Assembly: GCA_003963145.1 (NCBI GenBank)
Contig: RXJJ01000003.1
Span: forward strand, 114,146 to 178,145
Reading direction: 5' to 3'
From: Bradyrhizobiaceae bacterium
Lineage (GTDB): Bacteria > Pseudomonadota > Alphaproteobacteria > Rhizobiales > Xanthobacteraceae
Length of the DNA stretch: 64,000 nt
This document shows, one piece after another, positions 53,775 to 63,553 of the stretch (position 1 is its first letter; each line of letters starts with the position of its first letter). Position numbers and translations under genes: made by a program. The notes below the pieces were generated by a model that was not told the origin of the DNA, did no database searches, and saw only the letters and a program-made list of their open reading frames with translations.

Positions 53775-55655
53775 ATGGCGGCCTCGGAACCAACCCAGGC
53801 AGGTTTGCGATTGCTCGACAGAACTCAGCCAGAGCAAGAACCGCAAGACCAAGCGGCACAAAGCGAGGGCATTTCGCCGCCGATCGCGCCTGAACTCGAC
53901 TCTTCAGCGCAGGACATCGAGCCGGGCGAACACGCGCGCGGCTGGAATCCCTTCCACTGGCTGCGGCAGGCCGGCCGCTATGTGTTCGCGCTGACCTTCT
54001 CGAGCCTGACCAAGCGTATCGTCTCGCTCAACCTCATCGGGCTAGTCGCGCTCGTCACCGGCATTCTTTATCTGTCGCAATTCCGCGCCGGCCTTATCGA
54101 CGCGCGCGCGCAAAGCCTTCTGGTGCAGGCGGAGATCATCGCGGGCGCAATCGCGGCCTCCGCCACCGTCGAGACCAACACCATCACCGTCGATCCCGAC
54201 CGCCTCAGCGATCTGAAAACCGGCGAAAGCTACGGGCCAAGCGACGAACTGCTGTCCGGCCTCGATTTTCCGATCAATCCCGAACGTGTCGCGCCGGTGC
54301 TGCGCCGCCTGATCTCGCCGACCAAGACGCGCGCGCGCATTTACGACCGCGACGGCGTGCTGACGCTCGACAGCCGCAGCCTGTACGGGCGTGGCGACGT
54401 GCTGCGCTTCGAATTGCCGCCGCCGGCGGCCGAAAAGCCCGGCCTGACCGAGCGGATGATGATCGCGGTCCGCACCTGGCTCAATCGCGGCGATCTGCCG
54501 CTGTACCGCGAACTCGGGCCCGAAAACGGCAATGGCTATGACGAAGTGCAGAAGGCGCTCGACGGCCGGAAAGCCAGCATGGTCCGCATCAACGATCGCG
54601 GCGAAGTGATCGTCTCGGTCGCGGTCCCGGTGCAGCGTTTCCGCGCCGTGCATGGCGCGCTGATGCTCTCCACCCAGGGCGATGACATCGACCAGATGGT
54701 GACGGCGGAACGTCTCGCCATCCTGAAGGTCTTCGGCATTGCCGCCGTGGTGATGATCGTGCTCTCGCTTTTGCTCGCCTCCACCATCGCGGGTCCGATG
54801 CGCCGTCTCGCCGACAGTGCCGAGCGCGTCCGCCGCCGCATCAAGACCCGCGTCGAGATTCCCGACTTCAGTTCGCGTGGCGACGAGATCGGCCATCTGT
54901 CGCAGGCGCTGCGCGACATGACCGGCGCGCTCTACAACCGGATCGACGACATCGAGCGTTTCGCCGCCGACGTCGCGCACGAACTCAAGAATCCCCTGAC
55001 CTCGATGCGCTCGGCGGTCGAAACGCTGCCTCTGGCGCGATCCGACGAAAGCCGCGGCCGTCTGCTGGCGGTGATCGAACACGATGTGCGCCGGCTCGAT
55101 CGCCTGATCTCCGACATTTCCGACGCCAGCCGCCTCGACGCCGAGTTGCAGCGTCAGGACGCCGAATCGGTCAACATCCGCCACCTGCTGGAGACGCTGG
55201 CCACGGTTGCAAACGAGACGCGTCAGGGCGGCGACATCAAGGTCGAGACCCGTTTCGAAGGAAGCCCGGGCGACTCCTTCTTTGTGCCCGGACACGATTC
55301 CCGGCTCGGTCAGGTCATCTCCAATCTGCTCGCCAACGCGCAATCGTTCTCCGAACCCGGTGGCAAGGTGCGCGTCACCTGCCGGCGCCGCAAGAACCAG
55401 ATCGAAATCACGGTGGACGATGACGGCGCGGGCATTCGCCCCGGAGCTTTCGAGAAGATCTTCGAGCGGTTTTACACCGACCGGCCGCATTCGGGCTTTG
55501 GTCAGAATTCCGGACTCGGCCTGTCCATCTCCAAGCAGATCATCGAGGCCCATGGCGGGAAGATCTGGGCGGAAAATCGCGCCGGCCCGCTCGATCCGGA
55601 AGGCAATGCACGCGTGGCGGGCGCACGATTCGTGGTGCGGCTGCCAGCGACATGA
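53775..55655 (+). CDS. chvG: Sensor histidine kinase ChvG
   Basis: A membrane sensor kinase of 626 residues. A cytoplasmic, acidic N-terminal region (1-75) precedes the first helix (about 82-102). The periplasmic domain (103-310) contains the RARIYDRDGVLTLDSR pattern, and the second helix lies at about 322-345. HAMP follows, then the phospho-acceptor His402 in DVAHELKNPL. The ATPase boxes are LLANAQSF, DDDGAGI, RFYTDRPHSGFGQNSGLGLSI. In Rhizobiales the periplasmic protein ExoR holds this kinase off; exoR is not in this window. The stop overlaps hprK by 4 bases. Confidence 0.95.
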   Translation: MAASEPTQAGLRLLDRTQPEQEPQDQAAQSEGISPPIAPELDSSAQDIEPGEHARGWNPFHWLRQAGRYVFALTFSSLTKRIVSLNLIGLVALVTGILYLSQFRAGLIDARAQSLLVQAEIIAGAIAASATVETNTITVDPDRLSDLKTGESYGPSDELLSGLDFPINPERVAPVLRRLISPTKTRARIYDRDGVLTLDSRSLYGRGDVLRFELPPPAAEKPGLTERMMIAVRTWLNRGDLPLYRELGPENGNGYDEVQKALDGRKASMVRINDRGEVIVSVAVPVQRFRAVHGALMLSTQGDDIDQMVTAERLAILKVFGIAAVVMIVLSLLLASTIAGPMRRLADSAERVRRRIKTRVEIPDFSSRGDEIGHLSQALRDMTGALYNRIDDIERFAADVAHELKNPLTSMRSAVETLPLARSDESRGRLLAVIEHDVRRLDRLISDISDASRLDAELQRQDAESVNIRHLLETLATVANETRQGGDIKVETRFEGSPGDSFFVPGHDSRLGQVISNLLANAQSFSEPGGKVRVTCRRRKNQIEITVDDDGAGIRPGAFEKIFERFYTDRPHSGFGQNSGLGLSISKQIIEAHGGKIWAENRAGPLDPEGNARVAGARFVVRLPAT

Positions 55656-56098
55656 CGCCTTCAGGTGATCCGAGCGTTCACGCCTCGGCGGTGCTGGCGG
55701 GGTCGCGCGCCATATTGATTCGCGGCGCTTCTGGTTCCGGCAAATCGCGGCTGGCTTTCGATCTCATTCTGGCGGGCCGTGCGGACATCGTGCCGAAAGT
55801 GACGCTCATCGGGGACGACCGGGTTCGCCTCTCCGAGCGGGATGGACGCGTTGTCGTCCGGCCTGTCGCGGAGCTCGCGGGCATGATCGAAATTCGCGGC
55901 CTTGGAATCCGTCATTGCGACTTCGTCCCGGAGGGCGAGATAGGCCTCGTGGTCGATCTCGATGCAGCGGACGCCACCCGCCTGCCAGTTCCACAAGCCC
56001 TTGAAGTCACACTGATGGGCGTTGCACTGCCTCGGATTCCCGTCGCCAGGGGCTGGGATTCGCTCCCTCTGGTAGCCGCTTTCCTTACGACAACTTAA
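55652..56098 (+). CDS. hprK: HPr kinase/phosphorylase (short alphaproteobacterial form)
   Basis: Phosphorylates the serine of HPr using ATP and can reverse it. At 148 residues it lacks the N-terminal domain of Gram-positive enzymes, as in other alphaproteobacteria. The P-loop GASGSGKS (25-32) is intact; GDDRVRLSE, RPVAELAGMIEIRGLGI, with Glu/Asp of the second motif, and the C-terminal half follow. Its start overlaps the chvG stop by 4 bases (ATGA), so it is translated with the two-component genes. Confidence 0.93.
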   Translation: MTPSGDPSVHASAVLAGSRAILIRGASGSGKSRLAFDLILAGRADIVPKVTLIGDDRVRLSERDGRVVVRPVAELAGMIEIRGLGIRHCDFVPEGEIGLVVDLDAADATRLPVPQALEVTLMGVALPRIPVARGWDSLPLVAAFLTTT

Positions 56099-56131
56099 GG
56101 TTTTAGAGGCCCTTGCGGGACTTTCCGAGAA

Positions 56132-56161
56132 TTGCCCGAAGGGAATTGGTAACCATATAAG
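56132..56161 (+). promoter_or_regulatory. Candidate promoter upstream of the EIIA gene
   Basis: TTGCCC (56132-56137) and TATAAG (56156-56161) are 18 bases apart, about 146 bases before the EIIA ATG. This could let the phosphotransferase genes be transcribed separately from chvIG-hprK. Confidence 0.45.
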
Positions 56162-56306
56162 TTCAACAATAGCCACCGAATTGATAAGTGCGAACCGCCC
56201 GTTTTCAGGGGCGGACGTCAAGATGCCCCCTTGTGCCCGGGCTCTGGATGGTCAACATGTGGCCCGTTCGTGCGGTGCACCAAAAAGCGCCCGCGAGGAG
56301 TCTTCG

Positions 56307-56708
56307 ATGATTGGTCTAGTACTGGTGACCCACGGGCGTCTTGCCGACGAATTCAAGGCAGCGCTTGAGCATGTCATGGGTCCGCAAAAGCAAATCGAAT
56401 CCATCACCATCGGCGCCGAAGACGATGCCGATCTGTGCCGAAGCGACATTATCGAGGCGGTGAAACGCGTGGACAGTGGCGACGGCGTCGCCATCCTCAC
56501 CGACATGTTCGGCGGCACGCCCTCCAACCTTGCCATCTCCTGCATGAGCCGCCCGAAGGTGGAAGTCCTGGCCGGCATCAATCTGCCGATGCTCGTGAAG
56601 CTCGCCAAGGTGCGCGATGACAAGCCGCTGCCGGATGCGATCGCCGCCGCGCAGGAAGCCGGACGCAAATACGTCACCATTGCCAGCCGCGTGCTCGCCG
56701 GCAAATGA
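56307..56708 (+). CDS. PTS EIIA component, mannose family
   Basis: A 133-residue phosphocarrier of the EIIA-Man fold. The active His9 lies in VLVTHGRLA. TIGAEDDADLCRSDI, LTDMFGGTPSNLAISCM and INLPMLVKLAKV are all family stretches. No membrane EIIC/EIID is nearby, so in this setting it is a regulatory sugar-PTS branch rather than a transporter. GAGGAG precedes the ATG. It overlaps ptsH by 4 bases. A 208-base gap with a candidate promoter separates it from hprK. Confidence 0.92.
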   Translation: MIGLVLVTHGRLADEFKAALEHVMGPQKQIESITIGAEDDADLCRSDIIEAVKRVDSGDGVAILTDMFGGTPSNLAISCMSRPKVEVLAGINLPMLVKLAKVRDDKPLPDAIAAAQEAGRKYVTIASRVLAGK

Positions 56709-57016
56709 CGCAGGCGTCGGACGATCAGGCGTCTTCGTCGTCCGGCGCGCTCGTCCGCGAACTTCCCATTCTCAACAAGCGCGGCCTTCATGCGCGCGCG
56801 TCGGCGAAATTCGTCCAGACGGTCGAGCGCTTCGACGCCGAGGTCACGGTGACGCGCAACGGCGAAAGCGTCGGCGGCACCTCGATCATGGGCCTGATGA
56901 TGCTTTCTGCCGGCATCGGCACGTCGATCGTCGTGTCCACCAAAGGACCCGAGGCGCAGGCCGCGCTGGACGCGATCACCAAACTCCTCGCCGACAAGTT
57001 CGGCGAAGAGGAATGA
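56705..57016 (+). CDS. ptsH: HPr-family phosphocarrier protein
   Basis: A 103-residue phosphocarrier. A 15-residue polar N-terminal extension precedes the HPr fold. The EI-phosphorylated His29 is in GLHARASAKFV. The HprK target is Ser60 in GTSIMGLMML, equivalent to Ser46 of Gram-positive HPr. Both sites are therefore intact, which fits the hprK gene two positions upstream. It overlaps the EIIA gene stop (ATGA). EI (ptsP-type) is not in this window. Confidence 0.94.
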   Translation: MTQASDDQASSSSGALVRELPILNKRGLHARASAKFVQTVERFDAEVTVTRNGESVGGTSIMGLMMLSAGIGTSIVVSTKGPEAQAALDAITKLLADKFGEEE

Positions 57017-57031
57017 TCAGCCGGGCCGTTC

Positions 57032-58564
57032 ATGACTGCTGCTGAAGCAACCCCACCCACCCAGGGCCGTCTTGCACGCGCAGGGCGGACAGCCGCCGAT
57101 TTCGTCGAGGCCAATCCCGCCGGCGGCTTTGCCATTTTCGCGGTGTTTCATTTCGTCGTGTGGACGGTCATGCCGACCGTTCTTTACCCCAACCTGCCGC
57201 TCGATCTGATCGAGGCCCTGACCTATGGGCGCGAATGGCAGCTCGGCCACGACAAGCTGCCGCCGCTGCCGTGGTGGATCGTCGAGATTCTCTATCGGCT
57301 GTTTCACGCCGACATCGCCTATTACGCCTTCGCCCAGATCACCGTGCTGGCTGCCTTCGCGCTGGTGTTCCGCCTTGCTCTGCCGATGGTCGGCCCGCTG
57401 GCCGCGCTCGCTTCCATCCTGATTGTCGACGGCCTGCACTACTTCACATCGACCTCGCCGAAGTTCAATCACGACGTCATTCAATTGCCGTTCTGGGCCC
57501 TTGCGGGCGTTTCCTACTATTACGCACTGCGAACGGGGCGCATCGTCCACTGGATGCTGCTCGGCTTTGCACTCGGCATGGCGTTCTGGGCCAAATACTT
57601 CGTGGTGATCCTGGCGTTTCCGCTGGCGCTTTTTCTGTTTGCCGATCGCAAAGCGCGGCCCGCGCTGCGAACGTCCGGCCCTTATGTCGCTGCACTTGTC
57701 GCACTGACCGTCGCCTCACCGCATCTCGTATGGCTGGTCCAGCACGACTTTCTCCCCATTCATTATGTCGAATCGCGCGCGATCCCGCCCCAGGGTTTTC
57801 TCGACCACATCAAGCGGCCGCTGTCGTTCGCGTTCGGCCAGTTTGCCTGGGCGTTGCCCTGTCTTGCCATTGCCGCAAGTCTGTTTCTGCGCAGAACGGA
57901 CAAGATCGAGCCTTACGCGGTCGATGCGTTCGGCCGCCGCATCGTCACGCTTCTGACCTTCGGCCCCATGGTCACGCTTCTGGTCTCGGCGGCCATCACG
58001 GGCGGCAAGCTGATCGGCATGTGGGGTTATCCGTTCTGGCTTTTTCTCGGGCTCTGGCTGGTGCTGCGCGCAGGGCAAATCCGTGAGCGCGCTCGCTTCG
58101 AAACGCTGGGCTGGGTTTGGCTGTTCGCCACCGCGTGCTACGCCCTCGCGTTCCTTATCGACATGGCCGTCATCCCGCGGCTGAAGGACGCGCCGCGCAC
58201 CGAGCTGTTTCCGGGGGAAGTCGTCGCCAAGGAGCTTGCCGCACGTTTTCGCGTCGAAACCGGAGAGCCGGTGCGTTACGTGATCGGAACCATGTATGAC
58301 GGCGGCAACATCGCTCACTATGCCGACGAGCAGCCGCGCAACATCATCGATGGCACTTACGCACGCTCGCCCTGGATCGACCCTGCCGACGTCAAACGCC
58401 ATGGCGCGCTGGTGGTCTGGTTCTCGGCAAATCCCCGTCGCGTTCCAGACGAGCTTCGCCCGCTCGCAGGAGACGCCGCCGCGAGAGAGCCGCTGGTGGT
58501 GCCGCGCCGGAGAGGCAAGGGAGACGCCGTGATCGGCTGGGCCATCGTCAAGCCGCAGCCTTAA
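57032..58564 (+). CDS. Glycosyltransferase of the GT39/ArnT-like membrane family
   Basis: A 510-residue inner-membrane protein with about 9-11 helices and a C-terminal soluble part (400-510). The catalytic-loop pattern after the first helix, with LYPNLPLDLIEALTYGREWQLGHDKLPPLPWWI, and the later DGLHYFTSTSPKFNHDVIQLPFW are typical of PMT_2/GT39-like proteins that use polyprenyl-phosphate sugars. The acceptor is unknown; lipid A or other surface glycans are possible. It starts 15 bases after ptsH and ends about 110 bases before lepA. Confidence 0.8.
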   Translation: MTAAEATPPTQGRLARAGRTAADFVEANPAGGFAIFAVFHFVVWTVMPTVLYPNLPLDLIEALTYGREWQLGHDKLPPLPWWIVEILYRLFHADIAYYAFAQITVLAAFALVFRLALPMVGPLAALASILIVDGLHYFTSTSPKFNHDVIQLPFWALAGVSYYYALRTGRIVHWMLLGFALGMAFWAKYFVVILAFPLALFLFADRKARPALRTSGPYVAALVALTVASPHLVWLVQHDFLPIHYVESRAIPPQGFLDHIKRPLSFAFGQFAWALPCLAIAASLFLRRTDKIEPYAVDAFGRRIVTLLTFGPMVTLLVSAAITGGKLIGMWGYPFWLFLGLWLVLRAGQIRERARFETLGWVWLFATACYALAFLIDMAVIPRLKDAPRTELFPGEVVAKELAARFRVETGEPVRYVIGTMYDGGNIAHYADEQPRNIIDGTYARSPWIDPADVKRHGALVVWFSANPRRVPDELRPLAGDAAAREPLVVPRRRGKGDAVIGWAIVKPQP

Positions 58565-58675
58565 AGCCGCTTTATCTCGGCGCATGCCTCGAAACCGATT
58601 GATTTCCAGTATTTTCCGGCAGCCCGCACCGATTACGCTTTGCCGGAAAATCCTCAAAATGCTATCCCGCGCCCC

Positions 58676-60481
58676 ATGACGACCACCCCGATCTCGAATA
58701 TCCGCAATTTCTCCATCGTCGCCCATATCGACCATGGCAAATCCACGCTGGCCGACCGCCTGATCCAGATGACAGGCGGACTGGAGGCGCGCGAGATGAA
58801 GGAACAGGTGCTCGACTCGATGGACATCGAGCGCGAGCGCGGCATCACCATCAAGGCGCAGACCGTCCGGCTGAACTACAAGGCCAAGGACGGCAAGAGC
58901 TACATCTTCAACCTGATGGACACGCCCGGCCACGTGGACTTCGCCTATGAAGTCTCGCGTTCGCTCGCGGCATGCGAAGGATCGCTTCTCGTTGTGGACG
59001 CCTCGCAGGGCGTCGAAGCGCAGACGCTCGCGAACGTCTATCAGGCGCTCGACAACAATCACGAGATCGTGCCGGTCCTGAACAAGGTCGATCTTCCGGC
59101 CGCGGAGCCCGAACAGGTCAAGCAGCAGATCGAGGACGTGATCGGCATCGACGCGTCCGACGCGGTCATGATTTCCGCCAAGACCGGTCTTGGTGTTCCG
59201 GACGTGCTGGAAGCCATCGTCACTCGCCTGCCGCCGCCGAAAGGCGACCGCGACGCGACGCTGAAGGCGCTCCTGGTCGACAGCTGGTACGACGTCTATC
59301 TCGGCGTCGTCGTCCTCATCCGGATCGTGGACGGCGTGATGAAGAAGGGCCAGCGCATCCGCATGATGGGCACCGGCGCCGCCTATGACGTGGAGCGCGT
59401 CGGTTTCTTCACGCCGAAGATGCAGCAGGTCGACGAACTCGGCCCCGGCGAGATCGGCTTCATCACCGCCGCGATCAAGGAAGTCGCCGACACCCGCGTC
59501 GGCGATACTATTACCGACGACCGCCATCCGGTCACTGAGATGCTGCCCGGCTTCAAGCCGGCGATTCCCGTGGTGTTCTGCGGCCTGTTCCCGGTCGATG
59601 CCGACGATTTCGAGACGCTGCGCGCGGCGATGGGCAAGCTGCGGCTGAATGACGCGAGCTTCTCGTTCGAGATGGAAACCAGCGCCGCATTGGGTTTCGG
59701 CTTCCGCTGCGGCTTTCTCGGCCTGCTTCATCTCGAAATCATTCAGGAGCGATTGAGCCGCGAATTCAATCTCAACCTGATCGCGACCGCCCCCTCGGTG
59801 ATCTACAAAATGCACCTGACCGACGGCGCGGAGATCGAAATTCACAATCCGATCGACATGCCGGATGTGGTGAAGATCGCCGAAATTCAGGAGCCATGGA
59901 TCGAGGCGACGATCCTGACGCCCGACGAGTATCTCGGCAGCGTGCTGAAGCTGTGTCAGGAGCGACGCGGCATTCAAAAGGAGCTGACCTATGTCGGCGC
60001 CCGCGCGATGGCCAAATACGAGCTGCCACTTAACGAAGTCGTGTTCGATTTCTACGACCGCCTGAAATCGGTCTCGAAGGGCTACGCCTCGTTCGACTAT
60101 CACCTCACCGACTACAAGCCGGCCGATCTCGTGAAAATGCAGATCCTCGTCAACAACGAGCCGGTCGACGCGCTGTCGATGCTGGTGCACCGGACCCGTG
60201 CCGAGGGCCGCGGCCGCGCCATGGTCGAGAAGATGAAGGAACTGATTCCGCCGCACATGTTCCAGATTCCCATTCAGGCGGCGATCGGCGGCAAGGTGAT
60301 CGCGCGCGAGACGGTCCGCGCGCTGCGCAAGGACGTCACCGCGAAATGCTATGGCGGCGACATTACCCGCAAACGCAAACTTCTGGAAAAGCAGAAGGAA
60401 GGCAAAAAGAAAATGCGGCAGTTCGGCAAGGTCGACATCCCGCAGGAGGCTTTCATCGCTGCGTTGAAGGTGGACAGCTGA
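58676..60481 (+). CDS. lepA: Translation elongation factor 4 (LepA)
   Basis: Ribosome-dependent GTPase that remodels or back-translocates elongating or stalled ribosomes. The 601 residues show G1 [23 protein letters not shown] (G2), DTPGHVDF (G3), NKVD (G4), SAKTG (G5), EF-G-like domains II-V and the LepA C-terminal domain ([24 protein letters not shown]). The ATG at 58676 gives [19 protein letters not shown]; a TTG at 58640 would add 12 non-family residues. The very long open frame on the opposite strand is not coding. Confidence 0.97.
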   Translation: MTTTPISNIRNFSIVAHIDHGKSTLADRLIQMTGGLEAREMKEQVLDSMDIERERGITIKAQTVRLNYKAKDGKSYIFNLMDTPGHVDFAYEVSRSLAACEGSLLVVDASQGVEAQTLANVYQALDNNHEIVPVLNKVDLPAAEPEQVKQQIEDVIGIDASDAVMISAKTGLGVPDVLEAIVTRLPPPKGDRDATLKALLVDSWYDVYLGVVVLIRIVDGVMKKGQRIRMMGTGAAYDVERVGFFTPKMQQVDELGPGEIGFITAAIKEVADTRVGDTITDDRHPVTEMLPGFKPAIPVVFCGLFPVDADDFETLRAAMGKLRLNDASFSFEMETSAALGFGFRCGFLGLLHLEIIQERLSREFNLNLIATAPSVIYKMHLTDGAEIEIHNPIDMPDVVKIAEIQEPWIEATILTPDEYLGSVLKLCQERRGIQKELTYVGARAMAKYELPLNEVVFDFYDRLKSVSKGYASFDYHLTDYKPADLVKMQILVNNEPVDALSMLVHRTRAEGRGRAMVEKMKELIPPHMFQIPIQAAIGGKVIARETVRALRKDVTAKCYGGDITRKRKLLEKQKEGKKKMRQFGKVDIPQEAFIAALKVDS

Positions 60482-60605
60482 CACTGCGCATCAATTGGTG
60501 ACCGTGCTGAACGTGGATAGCAGGACCGGTTCGGTTCCTTTAGCTTGACTCCGCCGCTTCGCTCGCGAAGGTTGTGATTCCACAATCACAAGCATGGAGG
60601 CCGGT

Positions 60606-60842
60606 GTGCCCTACAAATTCGAGATCTACAAAGACAAGGCCGAAGAATTCCGTTTCCGCTTCCGCGCCCCAAACGGCGAGAAGATGTTCGCCTCGGAAGG
60701 TTACGCCAGCAAGGAATCCGCCAAGAGCACGATCAAGTCGATCATCAAGCATGTCGGCGCGGCGGAAATCGACGACCTGACCAAGGCGCCGAAGGTGGCC
60801 GCTCCCAAGAAGGCAAAAAAAACCAAGAAGAAAAAAGCCTGA
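60606..60842 (+). CDS. YegP/DUF1508-family protein
   Basis: A 78-residue protein with one DUF1508 unit: YKFEIYKDKAEEFRFRFRAPNGEKMFASEGYASKESAKSTIKSIIKHV (described at residues 3-50) and a Lys-rich tail. The family is small and of unknown function, sometimes stress-linked. The in-frame ATG at 60594 is a poor start, while the GTG at 60606 has GGAGG six bases before it and yields the usual MPYKFE N-terminus, so I chose GTG. It converges on the diguanylate-cyclase-type gene with 25 bases between stops. Confidence 0.88.
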   Translation: MPYKFEIYKDKAEEFRFRFRAPNGEKMFASEGYASKESAKSTIKSIIKHVGAAEIDDLTKAPKVAAPKKAKKTKKKKA

Positions 60843-60867
60843 TCGAGGCCGAAGGGCGACGCGGCCC

Positions 60868-63063
60868 TCAGGCCGCGTCCACCCGCTCGCTGGAGCGGTG
60901 TTGCGCGGTCAGAAGCTGGGCGATTTCATGGTTCGGCCGCGCCTTGCTGAACAGGAAACCCTGGCCTTCATGGCACCCTTCCCCGCGCAGGCAGCTCAGT
61001 TCGTCCTCGGTCTCGACGCCCTCGGCGGTGATCGTAACGCCAAGTCCCATGCCGAGGCTGACGATCGAGCGCACGATCGCCTGAGCGTCGCGGTTGAGCG
61101 CGAGACCGCGCACGAATGACTGATCGATCTTGATCTTGTCGAACGGGAAGCTGCGCAAATAGCTCAGCGACGAATAGCCGGTACCGAAATCGTCCATCGA
61201 GATGCGCACACCAAGCGCGCGCAACGCATGCAGCGTCGCCAGCACGTCGTCGCTCTTTTCCAGAAGCAGGCTTTCGGTGATTTCGAGTTCAAGCCGCTTG
61301 GGCGGCAGGCCGGACTGCTTGAGCGCGTCCATGACCACCGACAGAAGATTGCCGGCACGGAATTGCAGCGTGGAAAGATTGACCGCGACCCGGACCGGGT
61401 CCGGCCAGCTTGCCGCGTCCATGCAGGCACGGCGCAGCATCAAATTGCCGAGCGTGCCGATCAGCCCGGTTTCCTCGGCGACGGGAATGAATTCGCCGGG
61501 CGAGATCATGCCGCGCTGCGGGTGCAGCCAGCGCGCCAGCGCCTCGACACCGGTGATGCGTCCGCTCTTTAAGTCGACCAGCGGCTGATAGAACGGCTGC
61601 AGCGACCGGTTTGCGATGGCCTCGCGCAGATCGGTTTCGATGCGATGGCGGTTTTGCGCGCGGGCGTCCATTTCCGCTTCGAAAAAACTGAAGGAGCCGC
61701 GGCCCTCGCTCTTGGCGCGCGACAGCGCCATGTCCGCGTTTTTCAGAAGACGCTCGGCGTCGTCGCCGTCCCCCGGTGAGAGCGCGATGCCGATACTCGC
61801 GCCGCTCACAACGGTGTGGCCCTCGAACAGATAAGGCTCGCCAAGGGCATCGAGCAGCCGCCTCGCAAGCAGGGCCGCATCTTCGGGACGCGCGCAGCCA
61901 GCCTGCACCACCGCGAATTCATCGGAGCCGAGACGGGCAATGGCGTCTTCCTCACGCAGGGAGGAACGCAGCCGCCGTGCGACCGCGTTGAGCAATTTGT
62001 CGCCGATGGCATGGCCGAGGGTATCGTTGATGGTCTTGAAGCCGTCGAGGTCGATGAAGAGAACCGAGAGCTTGTCGCCGCTGCGCCTCGTGTGAGTCAG
62101 CAGTTCCTCGAGGCGCTGACGCAGCAGGATGCGGTTCGGCAGCCCGGTCAGGCCGTCATGCTGCGCGACGAAGGCCAGACGCGCTTCGGCACGCTTGCGC
62201 TCGGTAATGTCCATCAGCGCCAACAGCACGGCCGGGCGATCCTCGAACATCAGGTCGCGCGAATAGATCGCGACATCGATCAGCGAGCCATCGGCCTTGA
62301 TGTGCTTCCAGGTGCGGGCGTTGCGCTCGTCGAGCGAACGGTCGTCGGCCCACGGCGCAACCGACTCGAATGCCTGAATGTCGCGGATCGAGAGTTTCTC
62401 GAATTCGATTTTGGAGTAGCCGTAATGTGCCAGTGCGGCGTCATTGACGCCGATGATGCGCTCGTCGTCCTGCGCGCACAGGATCATCGGCACCGGATTG
62501 CTGTCGAACAGAAGGCGGAAAGACGCCTCGCGATGCTTGAGGTCGGTAATATCGACGCGCAGGCCGATCACGCCGCCGTCCTTGGTCAGACGCTCCTCGA
62601 TCCGGACACATCGGCCATCGGCCAGAACCTGCTCATGCGCCTCGCCTGGCTGGTGCAGCTTGGCGAGCCGCTCGGCGATCCATTCTTCCTCGCGCCCGGC
62701 GGCTTCGGGATAATCGCCGCGCTCGACGCCAATCCGCAGCGTGTCCTCCAGCCGCGCGCCCTGTGCAAACAGGTCCGCGCTGGTGTTGTAGATTTCCGAA
62801 TATTTCTTGTTCCAGAGAATGTAGCGGCCATCCGGATCGAGAAACACGATGCCTTGCGGAAGAATGTCGATGGCTTCGCGCAGCCGGTCGTGCGCCTTTC
62901 GCGCTTCGGCAATGGCAGCGTCGGCTTCCGCGCGGCTGCGAACAACCTCGCTGATTTCGGACAGCCCTGTGCGGCCCAGCTTGGGGGCCGCCTTGGCCGG
63001 ACGAAGACCCGCCAAGCGTTTTCTTGCGACTTTCCGTTTTGCTTTTGGCCGAGTTGTCGGCAT
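60868..63063 (-). CDS. PAS-PAS-GGDEF-EAL cyclic-di-GMP protein
   Basis: A 731-residue cytoplasmic protein with a Lys/Arg-rich N-terminus. Two PAS domains (about 55-175 and 180-300) are followed by a GGDEF domain (310-465) and an EAL domain (480-725). The GGDEF active loop reads GSDEF, with the inhibitory RxxD (REED) at the correct five-residue distance. The EAL metal and catalytic residues look intact (GVEALARW, NLSTLQF, ELEITES, DDFGTGYSS, KIDQSF, EGVE). It is therefore probably an active phosphodiesterase; cyclase activity is uncertain. No membrane helix is visible. It is convergent with the YegP gene. Confidence 0.92.
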   Translation of the reverse strand: MPTTRPKAKRKVARKRLAGLRPAKAAPKLGRTGLSEISEVVRSRAEADAAIAEARKAHDRLREAIDILPQGIVFLDPDGRYILWNKKYSEIYNTSADLFAQGARLEDTLRIGVERGDYPEAAGREEEWIAERLAKLHQPGEAHEQVLADGRCVRIEERLTKDGGVIGLRVDITDLKHREASFRLLFDSNPVPMILCAQDDERIIGVNDAALAHYGYSKIEFEKLSIRDIQAFESVAPWADDRSLDERNARTWKHIKADGSLIDVAIYSRDLMFEDRPAVLLALMDITERKRAEARLAFVAQHDGLTGLPNRILLRQRLEELLTHTRRSGDKLSVLFIDLDGFKTINDTLGHAIGDKLLNAVARRLRSSLREEDAIARLGSDEFAVVQAGCARPEDAALLARRLLDALGEPYLFEGHTVVSGASIGIALSPGDGDDAERLLKNADMALSRAKSEGRGSFSFFEAEMDARAQNRHRIETDLREAIANRSLQPFYQPLVDLKSGRITGVEALARWLHPQRGMISPGEFIPVAEETGLIGTLGNLMLRRACMDAASWPDPVRVAVNLSTLQFRAGNLLSVVMDALKQSGLPPKRLELEITESLLLEKSDDVLATLHALRALGVRISMDDFGTGYSSLSYLRSFPFDKIKIDQSFVRGLALNRDAQAIVRSIVSLGMGLGVTITAEGVETEDELSCLRGEGCHEGQGFLFSKARPNHEIAQLLTAQHRSSERVDAA

Positions 63064-63553
63064 GTCCTCAACGCCACCTGTACGCGCATTCTGCGGCGGT
63101 ACTTTTGAAGCAAGTGTCTGAAAAAACGGTATCCCGCGAAGGCGCCGATCAAATCGGCGGAACCGGACTTGCCTCCGATTGCATACTTATCCGGCGCTTG
63201 TTTCGAGTCAGGGCGAGGGCGGATGCGCCGAGACTATGCAATTTGCCCTCAACCGGTGATTTTTTCTCGATGAGAACGTTTTCCGGGTCCAATTTCCCAA
63301 CGCATTGAAACGCATGCGTGCTCAGGCGTCAGGCCGCATCAATTTTCAGCAATGAGACACAGGGTTAATGCTGAGTAAAAAAACCCGCCGGTATTGGCTC
63401 TCCATTCCCCTTCCTTCCGGCGTATGATGGACACGACAGAGCGACGAGCGGGTTCCACGGCGGTTGTCACAAACGAAAGTTTGAACGGCAAAAGGCACGC
63501 GAAACCCACGGCAAATTTGCTCGCGTGTCAAACGGCTGGGCTATAGTTCGCGC
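63064..63553. other. Intergenic region between the cyclic-di-GMP gene and mepA
   Basis: About 490 bases separating two divergent genes. Frames on the minus strand here overlap mepA or are short and lack family sequence. I see no RNA gene or repeat of families A-D. The right end has TATAGT directly before mepA. The left end must hold the promoter of the cyclic-di-GMP gene but I cannot place it. Confidence 0.6.
63542..63547 (+). promoter_or_regulatory. Candidate -10 box, possibly for leaderless mepA mRNA
   Basis: TATAGT lies 6 bases before the mepA ATG, so transcription starting about 7 bases downstream would begin at the start codon. No ribosome-binding site is present between them. The -35 candidate (TTGCTC, 63517-63522) has a 19-base spacer and is weak. 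Confidence 0.35.

Noticed and set aside
54042..55553. A 503-codon minus-strand frame opposite chvG
   Set aside because: Antisense to intact ChvG motifs; composition is that of a shadow frame.
57716..60484. A 922-codon open frame on the minus strand opposite lepA and the end of the GT39 gene
   Set aside because: It is antisense to two clear protein families. Its residues are dominated by His, Asp, Arg, Val and Leu as expected from the complement of GC-rich codons, and no domain is visible.
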